Shown here: piece by piece, positions 1-9,994 of the stretch
How positions within the stretch are numbered: the stretch's first letter is position 1
How the letters are laid out: the number at the start of each line of letters is the position of its first letter
Source of the DNA: Tissierella pigra
GTDB lineage: Bacteria > Bacillota > Clostridia > Tissierellales > Tissierellaceae
DNA: 64,000 nt
Direction of reading: 5' to 3'
Assembly: GCF_009695605.1 (NCBI RefSeq)
Contig: NZ_VUNQ01000001.1
Coordinates: 124,001 to 188,000, forward strand
The notes under the pieces: model-generated
Databases searched by the model: none
Seen by the model: only the letters and a program-made list of their open reading frames with translations
What the model was told of the DNA's origin: nothing
Position numbers and translations under genes: made by a program

Positions 1-183
1 ATCTAAAAGATATTCTGCAATTCTAGTACCTTTACCTATACATAATGGTAATACTCCAGATGCATTAGGATCTAATGTTCCAGTATGTCCTATTTTTTTT
101 GTTTTAAGTGTTCTCCTCAATAAATTTACTGCATCGTGGGAAGTCATTCCCCTTGGTTTAAAAAAATTAATTACACCATTCAT
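1..183 (-). CDS. truB: tRNA pseudouridine(55) synthase TruB, N-terminal part (cut by window edge)
   Basis: The first 61 codons are present; the rest lies beyond position 1. The translation begins [19 protein letters not shown] and contains [18 protein letters not shown], the TruB motif with the catalytic Asp in HTGTLDP. TruB makes pseudouridine 55 in the T-loop of tRNAs in the cytoplasm. The ATG at 183-181 is preceded by AGGTGG, which overlaps the nrnA stop codon, so it is the last visible gene of the rimP-nusA-infB-rbfA-nrnA transcript. In Bacillus subtilis truB likewise follows rbfA. Identification is firm despite the truncation. Confidence 0.95.
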   Translation of the reverse strand, partial: MNGVINFFKPRGMTSHDAVNLLRRTLKTKKIGHTGTLDPNASGVLPLCIGKGTRIAEYLLD

Positions 184-191
184 AGTACCAC

Positions 192-1163
192 CTAAAATAC
201 CTTTTTCATTTGTTCTAATACTAAATGTTCAGCTGTGGCTATTGGCTCATTAATAGTACAGCCTGCTGCTCTAATATGTCCTCCGCCATTGAAATTAGCA
301 CAAATTTCAGCAACATCTGCATATCTTTTGCTTCTCATACTGACTTTTATTTCTTCTTCTTCAATTTCCTTTAGTAAAATTGCTACTTCTATTGAGGATA
401 TTTCTCTTATAAAGGAAATTATTCCTTCCGTATCCTCCATTTTAGCATTTGAATTATTTAGCATTTCTTGAGTTACTTTTATTATTCCTACTTGATTATC
501 ATAGTGAAATTTCAAAGTCTCTAATATTTTTATAAATAGTTTTGTTTTCTCAATACTTCTACTTTGATATAGATTGATATTAATATTACTTTTATCAATA
601 CCTGTTTTTATTAACTCAGCTGCTATTTCATGAGTTTCAGATGTGGTATTATCATACATAAAACTTCCAGTATCTGAACTTATTGAAGTATATATACAAG
701 AAGCAATATCCTTATCAATAATAATTCCTATCTTCTTTATTAATTCATATACTAATTCTCCAGTAGCGGCTGCATTACTATTTACTATATTGATATCTCC
801 AAAGTTAGTATTGCTAATATGATGGTCTATATTAACAACATTTTCTATTTTATCTAAAAGTATTCTATTTTTCCCAAGTCTATCTTCATCACTTGTGTCT
901 AAAGTTATAAATAAATCTATTTCCATATTATCTTCATAGTCTATTATTTTGCTTATACCTGGAAGAAATAAAAAATCTTTAGGTATATCATCAGTTTTAA
1001 GTATAAAAACTTTCTTATTGATTTTTTCAAGTGCATTCCCCAAGGCAAGAATAGATCCTATATTATCTCCATCAGGACTAACATGAGAAGCAATTCCAAT
1101 ATTTTTGCTATTTTTAATTAAATCAATTGCTAAATCAAATTGACTTTCAATACTATTTTTCAT
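192..1163 (-). CDS. nrnA: NrnA-like DHH/DHHA1 phosphoesterase (oligoribonuclease / pAp phosphatase)
   Basis: Predicted 323-residue soluble DHH-family phosphoesterase. The N-terminal DHH domain shows SHVSPDGDN (about 26-34), TLDTSDEDR (about 88-96) and NIDHHISNT (about 111-119), which hold the metal-binding Asp and His residues. The C-terminal DHHA1 domain ends with GGGHIRAAG. NrnA enzymes degrade short oligoribonucleotides and dephosphorylate 3'-phosphoadenosine 5'-phosphate; in Mycoplasma and Bacillus both activities are known. The open frame extends 15 codons upstream, but the ATG at 1163 has GGAG at good spacing, so I place the start there. It then overlaps the end of rbfA by 11 bases, implying coupled translation. 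Its place between rbfA and truB differs from B. subtilis. Confidence 0.93.
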   Translation of the reverse strand: MKNSIESQFDLAIDLIKNSKNIGIASHVSPDGDNIGSILALGNALEKINKKVFILKTDDIPKDFLFLPGISKIIDYEDNMEIDLFITLDTSDEDRLGKNRILLDKIENVVNIDHHISNTNFGDINIVNSNAAATGELVYELIKKIGIIIDKDIASCIYTSISSDTGSFMYDNTTSETHEIAAELIKTGIDKSNININLYQSRSIEKTKLFIKILETLKFHYDNQVGIIKVTQEMLNNSNAKMEDTEGIISFIREISSIEVAILLKEIEEEEIKVSMRSKRYADVAEICANFNGGGHIRAAGCTINEPIATAEHLVLEQMKKVF

Positions 1164-1533
1164 CACTATTATCTCCAGAATTTTTTGAGTCTTTATTAAC
1201 ATCATCAATTAATTTAGACATATAAATACCATGTTCTATAGACTCATCTAAAACAAATATTGGTTCAGGAGTATATCTTAAATCTATTTTACCGCTGATT
1301 TCTTTTCTTATGAATCCCTTAGCACTTTCTAAGCCTTTAATTGTATTTTCTTTTTCTTCTTTATTTCCAAATACAGATATATATATTTTCGCATAACGCA
1401 AATCTCTAGTTACTTCTACTTTTGTTACAGTAGTAAGGGAATTAACCCTTGGATCTTTAAGACCATTATATATCAATTCAGAAACAACCTTTTTTACTTC
1501 TTCTGAAATTCTACTAACTCTTTTCTCGTTCAT
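1153..1533 (-). CDS. rbfA: 30S ribosome-binding factor RbfA
   Basis: 126 residues, the normal size for RbfA. It starts MNEKRVSRISEEVKKVVSEL and contains LKDPRV and a KH-like beta strand region with LRYAKIYISVFG. RbfA binds the immature 30S subunit near the 5' end of 16S rRNA and is needed for late 30S maturation and cold adaptation. The ATG has AGGTGA four bases upstream. It sits 43 bases after infB and overlaps nrnA by 11 bases, inside the conserved nusA-infB operon. The last ten residues are Asp/Asn/Ser-rich and look like a disordered tail. Confidence 0.95.
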   Translation of the reverse strand: MNEKRVSRISEEVKKVVSELIYNGLKDPRVNSLTTVTKVEVTRDLRYAKIYISVFGNKEEKENTIKGLESAKGFIRKEISGKIDLRYTPEPIFVLDESIEHGIYMSKLIDDVNKDSKNSGDNSDEK

Positions 1534-1576
1534 TTAGTCACCTCTATTTCTCAATTTCCTTAACCTTTCAAAATGT

Positions 1577-3673
1577 TTATTTATCTTGAACCTCTTTAAG
1601 AATATATGATTCTAATAAATCTCCATCTTTAATATTATTATAGTTTTCTAATCCTAGTCCACCTTCATATCCAGATAATACTTCTCTAACATCATCTTTA
1701 AATCTTTTTAATGATGAAACATTACCTTCAAATATAACAATATCATCTCTTAGAAGTCTTATTTTTGAATTTCTAGTTATTTTTCCATCTAATATATATA
1801 TACCAGCTATAGTATTTCCATTTGGTAATCTAAAGGTAGCTCTTACTTCAGCTCTTCCTATTACTTCCTCAACTATTTTAGGTGCATGCATACCTTTAAT
1901 TGCTGCCTGAATATCTTCTATAGCCTCATATATTACTCTATAAGTTCTTATGTCAACTTTCTCTCTTTTAGCTACTTCAATAGCATTTAGATTTGGTCTA
2001 ACATTAAATCCTACAACTATAGCATTAGATGCTGAAGCTAATATTACATCTGATTCAGTAATTCCACCTACACCACCGTGTATAATATTGGTTTTAACTT
2101 CATCTGTATCAAGCTTTTCCAGCGATTGTTTTAAAGCCTCAATAGAACCTCTTACATCACCTTTTATAATAATATTTAAATCTTTAATTTCACCAAGCTT
2201 TATTCTTTCAAACAAATCATCTAATGATATTTTTTGATCTGATCTCATTTGTTCAGCTCTAATAATTTCCTTATTTTTTTCACCTATGATTCTAGCAGTT
2301 TTTTCATCATCCACTGCATACAATAATTCTCCTGCATTTGGTACTTCAGATAATCCTAGAATAACTACTGGAGTAGATGGGCCTGCCTTTTTAACTCTTT
2401 TACCTTTGTCATCAAGCATGGCTCTAACTCTACCAAAAGAAGACCCTGAAACAACCATATCTCCTACTTGTAGTGTTCCTTTTTGAACCAATACAGTAGC
2501 CAATGGGCCTTTACCTTTATCAAGCTGAGCTTCTATTATTGTTCCTACAGCATTTCTATTTGGATTTGCTTTTAATTCCTGTATTTCTGCAACAAGTAAA
2601 ATCATTTCTAGTATATCTTCTATTCCTTCACGATTTTTAGCTGACACAGGTACTGTTATGGTTTCTCCACCCCAGTCCTCAGGTACTAAGCCATTTTCTA
2701 CTAATTCCTGTTTAATTCTATCTACATTGGCTGTAGGTTTATCCATTTTATTTATAGCTACGATTATTGGAACATTGGCAGCTTTTGCGTGATTTATAGC
2801 TTCAATGGTTTGTGGCATAACTCCATCGTCAGCTGCAACTACTAATATTGCAATATCTGTTATCTGTGCTCCTCTAGCACGCATCGATGTGAAAGCCTCA
2901 TGGCCTGGAGTATCTAAAAAGCATATCTTTTTATTATTGATATTAACAGCATAAGCTCCTATGTGTTGAGTGATTCCTCCTGCTTCTGATTTAGTTACGC
3001 TAGTTTCTTTAATTGCATCTAATAGAGATGTTTTACCATGGTCAACGTGGCCCATTACAGTTACTATAGGTGCTCTTGCTTTTAAATCTTTAGGATCATC
3101 TTCATAATCCAAACTAAATTTTTCTTCTATTGATTCAACACTTTCTTCTACAGTTTCTTGTATTGTAAGTTCTACACCAAATTCTTCTGCAACTATTACT
3201 GCCATGTCTGAATCTATAGATTGATTTTGATTAACCATTACTCCTAAACCTATTAATTTAGAAATGATTTGTGAAGGGCTTACTCCTATTTTATCTGCTA
3301 AGTCTTTTACGATTATATTATTTCCTATTTCTATAACAACCTCATTCCTTTCTGTGCTAATTATAGTATTTTCTTTATCTATACTATTATTCTTTTCTTT
3401 ATGTTTGTTATTTTTCTGTTTTTTGTTATTTTTATTACTTTTAATGTGTTCACTGTTTTTATCATCTTCAAATTCTTCTCGTTCCTCTTCCATATGAGGA
3501 TTTTCTCTTTCATCTTCCTCAGTTAATAATGATCTTATTATATTCGCTTCTTCATCTTCTAAAGTACTCATATGATTACCTACTGTTATCTGTAGATCTA
3601 CAATTTTTTCAATTAAGTCTTTACTGCTAATTCCTAATTCCCTAGCTAATTCATATACTCTAATTTTTTTCAT
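1577..3673 (-). CDS. infB: Translation initiation factor IF-2
   Basis: 698 residues. Two IF2_N-type helical modules (about 1-50 and 118-168) are separated by a Lys/Asn/Glu-rich linker. The GTPase follows: GHVDHGKT at about 208-215 (G1), DTPGHE at about 254-259 (G3) and NKMD at about 308-311 (G4). Domains II-IV complete the protein, the last binding fMet-tRNA. IF-2 brings initiator tRNA to the 30S subunit and promotes subunit joining. Start ATG with GGGGG upstream. The neighbour is rnpM; the ylxQ (L7Ae-like) gene that lies between these two in B. subtilis is missing. Confidence 0.97.
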   Translation of the reverse strand: MKKIRVYELARELGISSKDLIEKIVDLQITVGNHMSTLEDEEANIIRSLLTEEDERENPHMEEEREEFEDDKNSEHIKSNKNNKKQKNNKHKEKNNSIDKENTIISTERNEVVIEIGNNIIVKDLADKIGVSPSQIISKLIGLGVMVNQNQSIDSDMAVIVAEEFGVELTIQETVEESVESIEEKFSLDYEDDPKDLKARAPIVTVMGHVDHGKTSLLDAIKETSVTKSEAGGITQHIGAYAVNINNKKICFLDTPGHEAFTSMRARGAQITDIAILVVAADDGVMPQTIEAINHAKAANVPIIVAINKMDKPTANVDRIKQELVENGLVPEDWGGETITVPVSAKNREGIEDILEMILLVAEIQELKANPNRNAVGTIIEAQLDKGKGPLATVLVQKGTLQVGDMVVSGSSFGRVRAMLDDKGKRVKKAGPSTPVVILGLSEVPNAGELLYAVDDEKTARIIGEKNKEIIRAEQMRSDQKISLDDLFERIKLGEIKDLNIIIKGDVRGSIEALKQSLEKLDTDEVKTNIIHGGVGGITESDVILASASNAIVVGFNVRPNLNAIEVAKREKVDIRTYRVIYEAIEDIQAAIKGMHAPKIVEEVIGRAEVRATFRLPNGNTIAGIYILDGKITRNSKIRLLRDDIVIFEGNVSSLKRFKDDVREVLSGYEGGLGLENYNNIKDGDLLESYILKEVQDK

Positions 3674-3720
3674 ATTATATACCCCCTATTATCTTTGAAG
3701 GTGATATTTCCTACTTCTTC

Positions 3721-3984
3721 TTAAGATTTAACCATGTTTTTTAAATCTTCATATATATCATTTGATACTTCTACCTCTAAAGCTCTAGATAATTTCTTGC
3801 TTTTTTGTGCAATTTCAATACACTCAATATTTGAACAAATATATGCTCCACGGCCATTTGCCTTTCCTGTTAAGTCAATAACTGCCTCTTGTTCACCATT
3901 TCTTACTACTCTTATTAATTCTTTTTTAGGTTTACCTTCAGCACAAGCAATACATTTTCTTAGAGGAATCTTTTTCTTTTTCAA
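3721..3984 (-). CDS. rnpM: RnpM (YlxR), RNA-binding modulator of RNase P
   Basis: 87-residue YlxR-family protein. It contains RKCIACAEGKPKKEL near the N-terminus and GRGAYIC in the middle, the two sequence blocks of the family. YlxR binds nucleic acid; in B. subtilis it was renamed RnpM because it interacts with RNase P RNA. The gene starts with TTG at 3984-3982, preceded by GAGGTG, and no ATG is available nearby. It lies 11 bases after nusA, and infB follows after 47 bases, the usual nusA-ylxR-infB order. Confidence 0.92.
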   Translation of the reverse strand: MKKKKIPLRKCIACAEGKPKKELIRVVRNGEQEAVIDLTGKANGRGAYICSNIECIEIAQKSKKLSRALEVEVSNDIYEDLKNMVKS

Positions 3985-3995
3985 ATAATCACCTC

Positions 3996-5042
3996 TTATT
4001 CACATTCTTCTTTATATTGAGATTCTGATTTAATGTCTATTTTCCAATTTGTTAATTTAGCTGCTAATCGAGCATTTTGCCCTTCTTTTCCTATAGCTAA
4101 TGAAAGCTGATAATCTGGTACGACTACAACGGCAGACTTTTCTTTTTCATTAGCCATTACTTTTAGTACCTTAGATGGACTCAAACTATTTGCTATAAAT
4201 TCTTCTATATCTTTACTCCATATTACAATATCTATTTTTTCGCCTTTTAATTCATCTACTATTACTTTTACCCTACTACCTTTAAATCCTACACATGATC
4301 CAAGAGGATCTACATTAGGATCTTTAGAAAAAACTGCAATTTTTGTTCTAGAACCAGCTTCTCTCGATATTGAAAATATTTCTACTATACCATCGTTTAT
4401 TTCTGGAACTTCTAGTTCAAATAATCTTTTAACTAGATTGGGATGAGATCTTGATAGTATTATTTGGGGACCCTTTGTAGTTTTCTTAACTTCCAAGATA
4501 AGTAATTTAAATCTATCACCTTGATTATATTCTTCTCCATCTATTTGTTCCACAGGTGGTAATATAGCCTCTGTTTTACCTAAATCTATATATACATTGC
4601 TTTTACTAATTCTTTGAACTTGACCAGTTATTATTTCATTTTCTCTGTTTATAAATTCATCGAAAATAACATCTCTTTCTGCATCTCTTATTCTTTGTAT
4701 AACTACTTGCTTAGCAGTTTGAGCAGCTATTCTGCCAAAATCCTTCGGTGTAATTTCTATTTTGATGAAATCTCCAATTTGGAATTTATCATCTATTTGT
4801 TTTGCTTCATCTAAACTTATTTCTAAATATTCGTTATCTATTTCTTCTACCACTTCTTTCAAAGCTATTACTTTAACTTTTCCAGTAGTTCTATCCATTT
4901 CTACTTCGACATTCTGTGATGCACCAAAATTTTTTTTATAACTAGAGATTAGTGCAGACTCAAGGGCATCAAATATTACTTCTTCTGAAATACCCTTTTC
5001 TTTTTGAATTTCACGAAGAGCATTGATAAAATCTCCATTCAT
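3996..5042 (-). CDS. nusA: Transcription termination/antitermination factor NusA
   Basis: 348 residues, the short Firmicutes form without the C-terminal acidic repeats of proteobacteria. The N-terminal RNA polymerase-binding domain spans about 1-130, the S1 domain about 135-200 (ITGQVQRISKSNVYIDLG), and two KH domains follow (GSCVGFKGSRVKVIV and AIGKEGQNARLAAKLT). NusA modulates pausing, intrinsic termination and rRNA antitermination. The ATG is preceded by GGGAGG. It is 14 bases downstream of rimP, a pairing conserved across bacteria. Confidence 0.96.
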   Translation of the reverse strand: MNGDFINALREIQKEKGISEEVIFDALESALISSYKKNFGASQNVEVEMDRTTGKVKVIALKEVVEEIDNEYLEISLDEAKQIDDKFQIGDFIKIEITPKDFGRIAAQTAKQVVIQRIRDAERDVIFDEFINRENEIITGQVQRISKSNVYIDLGKTEAILPPVEQIDGEEYNQGDRFKLLILEVKKTTKGPQIILSRSHPNLVKRLFELEVPEINDGIVEIFSISREAGSRTKIAVFSKDPNVDPLGSCVGFKGSRVKVIVDELKGEKIDIVIWSKDIEEFIANSLSPSKVLKVMANEKEKSAVVVVPDYQLSLAIGKEGQNARLAAKLTNWKIDIKSESQYKEECE

Positions 5043-5056
5043 TCATTAAACCTCCC

Positions 5057-5521
5057 TTAAAATTTAACAGATAATTTAATTACAGCGACTAATTCTCTAG
5101 GTATCTCTATAATAGTATTAGTTTCTGTTTTTAGTATAATTGAACTTTCATTATAATTATCCAAAGTTCCCTCTATTAGTTTTTTACCATCTAATGCTTC
5201 ATAAAGCTTTACTTCAATATCTTTTCCTATATTTCTTTTTAAGTCTTTATCAGTTTTTAAAGGTCTGTCTAATCCTGGAGATGAAACCTCTAAATAATAT
5301 GCTACTTTAATTGGATCTTTTTCATCTAATATATCACTTAATAACTGACTCATTTTTTGACAATCGTCTAAATTTATTCCACCTGGTTTATCTAAATATA
5401 CTCTAAGAAAATAGCTCGGACCTTCTTTTACAAACTCTATATCCACTAATTCATACTTTAATTCTTCTACTAATGGTTCGCATATTTCCTTAATAATTCC
5501 TAAAACACCTTTTTTATTCAA
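5057..5521 (-). CDS. rimP: Ribosome maturation factor RimP
   Basis: 154 residues in two domains: an N-terminal alpha/beta domain ending in YYLEVSSPGLDRPL (a family signature) and a C-terminal Sm-like barrel (KLIEGTLDNYNESSIILK). RimP assists 30S assembly. The start is a TTG at 5521-5519 with GGAGGTG seven bases upstream. It is the first gene after the polC terminator and so heads the rimP-nusA-rnpM-infB-rbfA-nrnA-truB unit. I could not find a convincing -35/-10 pair in the 70 bases upstream. Confidence 0.93.
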   Translation of the reverse strand: MNKKGVLGIIKEICEPLVEELKYELVDIEFVKEGPSYFLRVYLDKPGGINLDDCQKMSQLLSDILDEKDPIKVAYYLEVSSPGLDRPLKTDKDLKRNIGKDIEVKLYEALDGKKLIEGTLDNYNESSIILKTETNTIIEIPRELVAVIKLSVKF

Positions 5522-5590
5522 TTAATTCACCTCCATAGATATTTAGAGTAATCTAAAACAATTTTAAAAGTAGAACTTTCTTATTCTTTA

Positions 5591-5620
5591 TAAAAAATCA
5601 AGAGTGGGCTACCCCACTCT
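5591..5620 (-). terminator. Intrinsic terminator after polC
   Basis: A perfect 8-bp GC-rich stem (arms 5601-5608 and 5613-5620, loop of 4) is followed on the minus strand by a run of six T at about 5593-5598. It lies 58 bases beyond the polC stop codon and before rimP, so it separates the uppS-to-polC unit from the rimP-nusA unit. On the plus strand the stem is also followed by five T, but no plus-strand gene ends here. Confidence 0.88.
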
Positions 5621-5677
5621 TTTTCAGAAAAAAAATTTACTTTTGCCAAATTAATTATATCATAGTTTAAGGAAAAA

Positions 5678-8600
5678 TCAAATATTAAAAAGACTTATTT
5701 GATTACTTAGTGGCAAATCTCCTAGACAACCATGGTTATTTAAGACTTCTAAAACAGGTTTACTTACTTTACCACGGTTAATCAAATCTTCTCTAGAGAT
5801 AAATCTAGATATATTTCTTTCTTCTACAATTTTTCTGGCAACATTTTCTCCTAACCCTTCTAAACTTTTAAGTGGTGGTAAAATTCCATTTTCATCAATA
5901 GTGAATTTATCACTATCAGATTTATAAAGATCTACATTTTGAATCTTATAACCTCTAGCATACATTTCCAGTACTACTTCCAAGACAGTCAAAAGATTCT
6001 TCTCCTTTGCTGTCATATCATTACCTAGTTTTTCTAGTTCCTCAATCTTAGTCTTAACCGTTTCCTTACCTTTTATAACTAAATCTGCATCAAAATCACT
6101 TGCTTTAATTGTAAAATAAGTTGCATAGAATGCTTCTGGATAATAGACTTTAAAATATGCTATTCTAAAGGACATCATTACATATGCTGCAGCGTGAGCT
6201 TTAGGAAACATATATTTTATTTTTTTACAAGAGTCTATATACCATTCTGGAACTTTTAACTCTCTCATTTGGTCTTCTTCTTCCTGAGTTAAACCTTTTC
6301 CTTTTCTTACATTCTCCATAATTTTAAATGATTTCTTGTTATCCATTCCCCAATTAATTAAATTTAACATGATATCTTCTCTTGTAGAGATTACTTTACT
6401 AAGAGGAGCAATATTATTTTTAACAAGGTCTTGAGCATTATTAATCCATACATCTGTTCCATGAGACAGACCACTAATTCTTACTAGTTCTGAAAATGTT
6501 TTTGGCTGAGTTTCAATGAGCATTTGTCTTACAAATTTAGTACCAAACTCTGGAATACCTAATGTACCTACTTCACAATTTATATCTTCCTTAGTTATTC
6601 CTAAAGATTCAGTACTAGTAAACAACTTCATGGTATTAGGTTCATCCAATGGGATATTTGTAGGATCTACTCCAGTAATATCTTCAAGCATACGTATAAT
6701 AGTAGGAACATCGTGTCCTAGAATATCTAGTTTTAGTATTCGACCACTAATTGCATTATAGTCAAAATGAGTAGTTATTACTCCTGACTTTTTATCGTCA
6801 GCTGGATATTGTATTGGTGTAAAGTCTAAAATATCTTTATATTTTGGAACAATCATTACTCCACCAGGATGTTGTCCTGAAGTTCTCTTTATTCCAGTAC
6901 AGCCTTGAACTAACCTATTAATTTCAATTGGATTAACATTTATATCTCTTTCCTCAAAATACTTTTTGACAAATCCATAGGCTGTTTTATCCGCTATAGT
7001 TCCAATAGTTCCTGCCCTAAAAACATAGCCTTCCCCAAATAACTCCTCTGTGTATTTATGGGCTACAGCTTGATATTCTCCAGCAAAGTTTAAGTCAATA
7101 TCTGGCTCTTTATCTCCTTCAAATCCTAAAAAAACCTCAAATGGAATATATTGTCCATCTTTATTTAACTCATTATCACATTGTGGACATATTTTATCTG
7201 GAAGATCAGCCCCTGAAGCTATAGACCCATCATCAAAGAACTCGTTATATTTACATTTTGGACACACATAATGAGGTGCCAATGGATTTACTTCTGTAAT
7301 TCCACTCATAGTAGCTACAAAAGACGAACCTACAGACCCTCTAGAACCAACTAAATATCCATCCTCTAATGACTTCCAAACAAGTTTTTGAGCAATTATA
7401 TACATAACTGCATATCCATTCTTAATTATAGAGCCTAATTCTCTTTCCAGTCTTTTCTCTACAATATCTGGTAAAGGTTCTCCATATACTTCTATTGCTT
7501 TTTCATATGTGATTTTTCTTAATTCTTCTTCTGCACCATCTATAATAGGTGGAAAAGTACCTTCTGGTATAGGAATTATTTCTTCTACCATATCATTTAT
7601 TAAATTTGTATTATCTATAACAACTTCTTTTGCAATATCTGATCCCAAATATGAAAATTCTTCTAACATTTCATCTGTTGATTTAAAATATAAAGGGGGT
7701 TGAATGTCAGCATCTTGAAATTTTTGTCCTGACATTATTATCCTTCTATATATTTCATCTTCTGGATCTAAAAAGTGAACATCTCCTGTAGCAACTACAG
7801 GCTTATTATTTTCTTTACCTAGTTTATATATCCTTTTATTTATATCTCTTAATTGTTCTTTATCTTTTAAAATTCCTTCTCTGACTAGGTACATATTATT
7901 TTCTATAGGTTGAATTTCCAAATAGTCATAAAACTTTACAATATCTATTATCTCATTGTTACTTCTATTTTTTATTATTGCCTTATATAATTCTCCTGCT
8001 TCACAAGCACTTCCTATTATTAGTCCATCTCTATTGGCTTCTATAAGAGATTTTGGAATTCTAGGTCTCCTATGAAAATAATTTATATGTGATTCGGAAA
8101 CTAATTTATATAAATTTTTAAGTCCAATTAAATTTTTAGCAATTATTATTATATGAAATGTCTCTTCTTTAGATATATCCTTATTGGAACCTAAGCTATT
8201 AATTTGATTAAAATTTATTATATTTTTTTCTTCCAACATATTTAAAATTTTAAGAAATATTTCTGCAGTAGCAGTAGCATCATCTACAGCTCTATGGTGA
8301 TTTAACAAACTTACATCTAGATGTTTAGCTATGATATTTAGCTTGTGACTTCTTAAAGAAGGAAAAACAGCCCTAGATAATTCCAGTGTATCTAGTACTG
8401 GATTATCTAAATCAATATTATATTTCTTCATTTTTTCTCTAATAAATCCAATATCAAAAGACGCATTATGAGCAACTAAAACATCTTCTCCTATAAAGTT
8501 TTTAAAATCTTTAATTACTTCACCTATAGTTGGTTTATCTCTTACCATATCATCTGTAATTCCAGTAAGATTTGTAATAAACTCTGGTATAGGTCTTTCA

Positions 8601-9952
8601 GGATTTATTAACTGACTATAAGTATCTATAATTTCTCCATTTATAATTTTAACAGCACCAATTTCAGTTATCATATCATTTATAGGAGACAAACCTGTGG
8701 TCTCTATATCAAATACTATATATGTGGAATATTCCTTACTTTCATCATAGTTAGTCACTATTCCTTTTTTATCATTTATTAAATAACCTTCCATACCATA
8801 AATCATCTTTATTCCTAAAGACTTACTTAAACTCATGGCCTCTGGAAATCCTTGGACTACTCCATGGTCAGTTATGGCCAATGCTTTGTGACCCCACTCC
8901 TTAGCACGAGTAGCAAGTTTCTTTAAAGAGGAAATTCCATCCATTGAACTCATTTGAGTGTGAAGATGTAGTTCTACTCTTTTTTCATCAGAAATATCTT
9001 TTCTTTCTTCCTTGTCAACTTTATTAAGTGATTTTAACATTATAACTATACTTTTAGAGTAATTATCAAATATCACATCTCCTGATAGTCTTACATAGGA
9101 GTTACTATTTACGTTGCCAAGAAAATCTCCAGCCTGATCTTCTGATAAAAATACTTTGGCAGTAATGGAATCTGTTGAATCAGATATATGAAATGTGACT
9201 AATGTTTTATTACCTTTTATATCTCTACTTTCTATATGAAAAATTTGACCTTCTATAGTACATGAACCTGTCTGCATATTTATAGATTTTATTTTCATAG
9301 GTAAATCTTTTATTTGTTTACCGTATATATAATACTTATTGGAAACAACTGCTGCTTTATTTGGGGAACTATTTTTGGGAGATTCAATAGTATTACTAAT
9401 TATACTAATAGCCATTTCTTTTTCTTCAGCAATTATCGTATCCATAAAATCCTCTTCTTCTATAAAACTATTATCTAAAATTCTTATAGATATATCTAGA
9501 TTTAATTCTTCTTTAAGTTTAGTCTTTATATTTTCAACTAAACCATTTTTCTCCATAGAATAACCTGCCATTTTATTTGGTGGACAAATTGTAAGGGAGT
9601 CATTACTGATCTCCCATTTTAAATCATCAATCCAAGAACTACTGGATTGAATTTCTTTTTTTATAATTTCTAAAAGATTTTCTTCATAAAATTTTATTTT
9701 ATCTGTAATGCTACCTGTAATATTATAATTGAATTTTAATGTAGTATTAAAATCAACAAATTTTTTACTAATTATACTTTGAAGTTTATGAAATAAATTA
9801 TCATTAACTAAACTAGAAGATTCCATAGAAATAATTAAATCCATGGTGGATTTAATTATTTCTACTTTATTAATAGTTATACCTATAGAATCTATTTCAT
9901 TTACTTCCTCTTTTTTTATTAATTGAGAAATATATATTTTATTTTTTTCCAT
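5678..9952 (-). CDS. polC: DNA polymerase III alpha subunit, PolC type
   Basis: 1424 residues, the usual PolC size. Order of parts: N-terminal domain, OB fold (about 225-310), PHP domain start with HLHTQMSSMDG (about 329-339), and an inserted DEDDh 3'-5' exonuclease from FDIETTG (about 414-420) through the HHRAVDDA block near 552-559. The PHP remainder follows, then a zinc-binding insert (CPKCKYNEFF and CPQCDNEL), the polymerase palm with PDIDLNFAGEYQ, and the C-terminal duplex-binding region. PolC is the leading-strand replicase of low-GC Gram-positives, with built-in proofreading. It follows ispG by 42 bases and ends at a strong terminator. proS, its usual upstream neighbour in Bacillus, is absent. 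Confidence 0.98.
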   Translation of the reverse strand: MEKNKIYISQLIKKEEVNEIDSIGITINKVEIIKSTMDLIISMESSSLVNDNLFHKLQSIISKKFVDFNTTLKFNYNITGSITDKIKFYEENLLEIIKKEIQSSSSWIDDLKWEISNDSLTICPPNKMAGYSMEKNGLVENIKTKLKEELNLDISIRILDNSFIEEEDFMDTIIAEEKEMAISIISNTIESPKNSSPNKAAVVSNKYYIYGKQIKDLPMKIKSINMQTGSCTIEGQIFHIESRDIKGNKTLVTFHISDSTDSITAKVFLSEDQAGDFLGNVNSNSYVRLSGDVIFDNYSKSIVIMLKSLNKVDKEERKDISDEKRVELHLHTQMSSMDGISSLKKLATRAKEWGHKALAITDHGVVQGFPEAMSLSKSLGIKMIYGMEGYLINDKKGIVTNYDESKEYSTYIVFDIETTGLSPINDMITEIGAVKIINGEIIDTYSQLINPERPIPEFITNLTGITDDMVRDKPTIGEVIKDFKNFIGEDVLVAHNASFDIGFIREKMKKYNIDLDNPVLDTLELSRAVFPSLRSHKLNIIAKHLDVSLLNHHRAVDDATATAEIFLKILNMLEEKNIINFNQINSLGSNKDISKEETFHIIIIAKNLIGLKNLYKLVSESHINYFHRRPRIPKSLIEANRDGLIIGSACEAGELYKAIIKNRSNNEIIDIVKFYDYLEIQPIENNMYLVREGILKDKEQLRDINKRIYKLGKENNKPVVATGDVHFLDPEDEIYRRIIMSGQKFQDADIQPPLYFKSTDEMLEEFSYLGSDIAKEVVIDNTNLINDMVEEIIPIPEGTFPPIIDGAEEELRKITYEKAIEVYGEPLPDIVEKRLERELGSIIKNGYAVMYIIAQKLVWKSLEDGYLVGSRGSVGSSFVATMSGITEVNPLAPHYVCPKCKYNEFFDDGSIASGADLPDKICPQCDNELNKDGQYIPFEVFLGFEGDKEPDIDLNFAGEYQAVAHKYTEELFGEGYVFRAGTIGTIADKTAYGFVKKYFEERDINVNPIEINRLVQGCTGIKRTSGQHPGGVMIVPKYKDILDFTPIQYPADDKKSGVITTHFDYNAISGRILKLDILGHDVPTIIRMLEDITGVDPTNIPLDEPNTMKLFTSTESLGITKEDINCEVGTLGIPEFGTKFVRQMLIETQPKTFSELVRISGLSHGTDVWINNAQDLVKNNIAPLSKVISTREDIMLNLINWGMDNKKSFKIMENVRKGKGLTQEEEDQMRELKVPEWYIDSCKKIKYMFPKAHAAAYVMMSFRIAYFKVYYPEAFYATYFTIKASDFDADLVIKGKETVKTKIEELEKLGNDMTAKEKNLLTVLEVVLEMYARGYKIQNVDLYKSDSDKFTIDENGILPPLKSLEGLGENVARKIVEERNISRFISREDLINRGKVSKPVLEVLNNHGCLGDLPLSNQISLFNI

Positions 9953-9994
9953 TTGTAATTTATACCCCCTTATCCTTATTGGGATATTTGAATA

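Noticed and set aside
1164-1208. Fifteen-codon N-terminal extension of nrnA
   Set aside because: It would lie inside rbfA with no ribosome binding site; GGAG fits the ATG at 1163.
5522-5590. Promoter for rimP
   Set aside because: Several AT-rich hexamers exist but none form a pair with 16-18 base spacing and acceptable matches.
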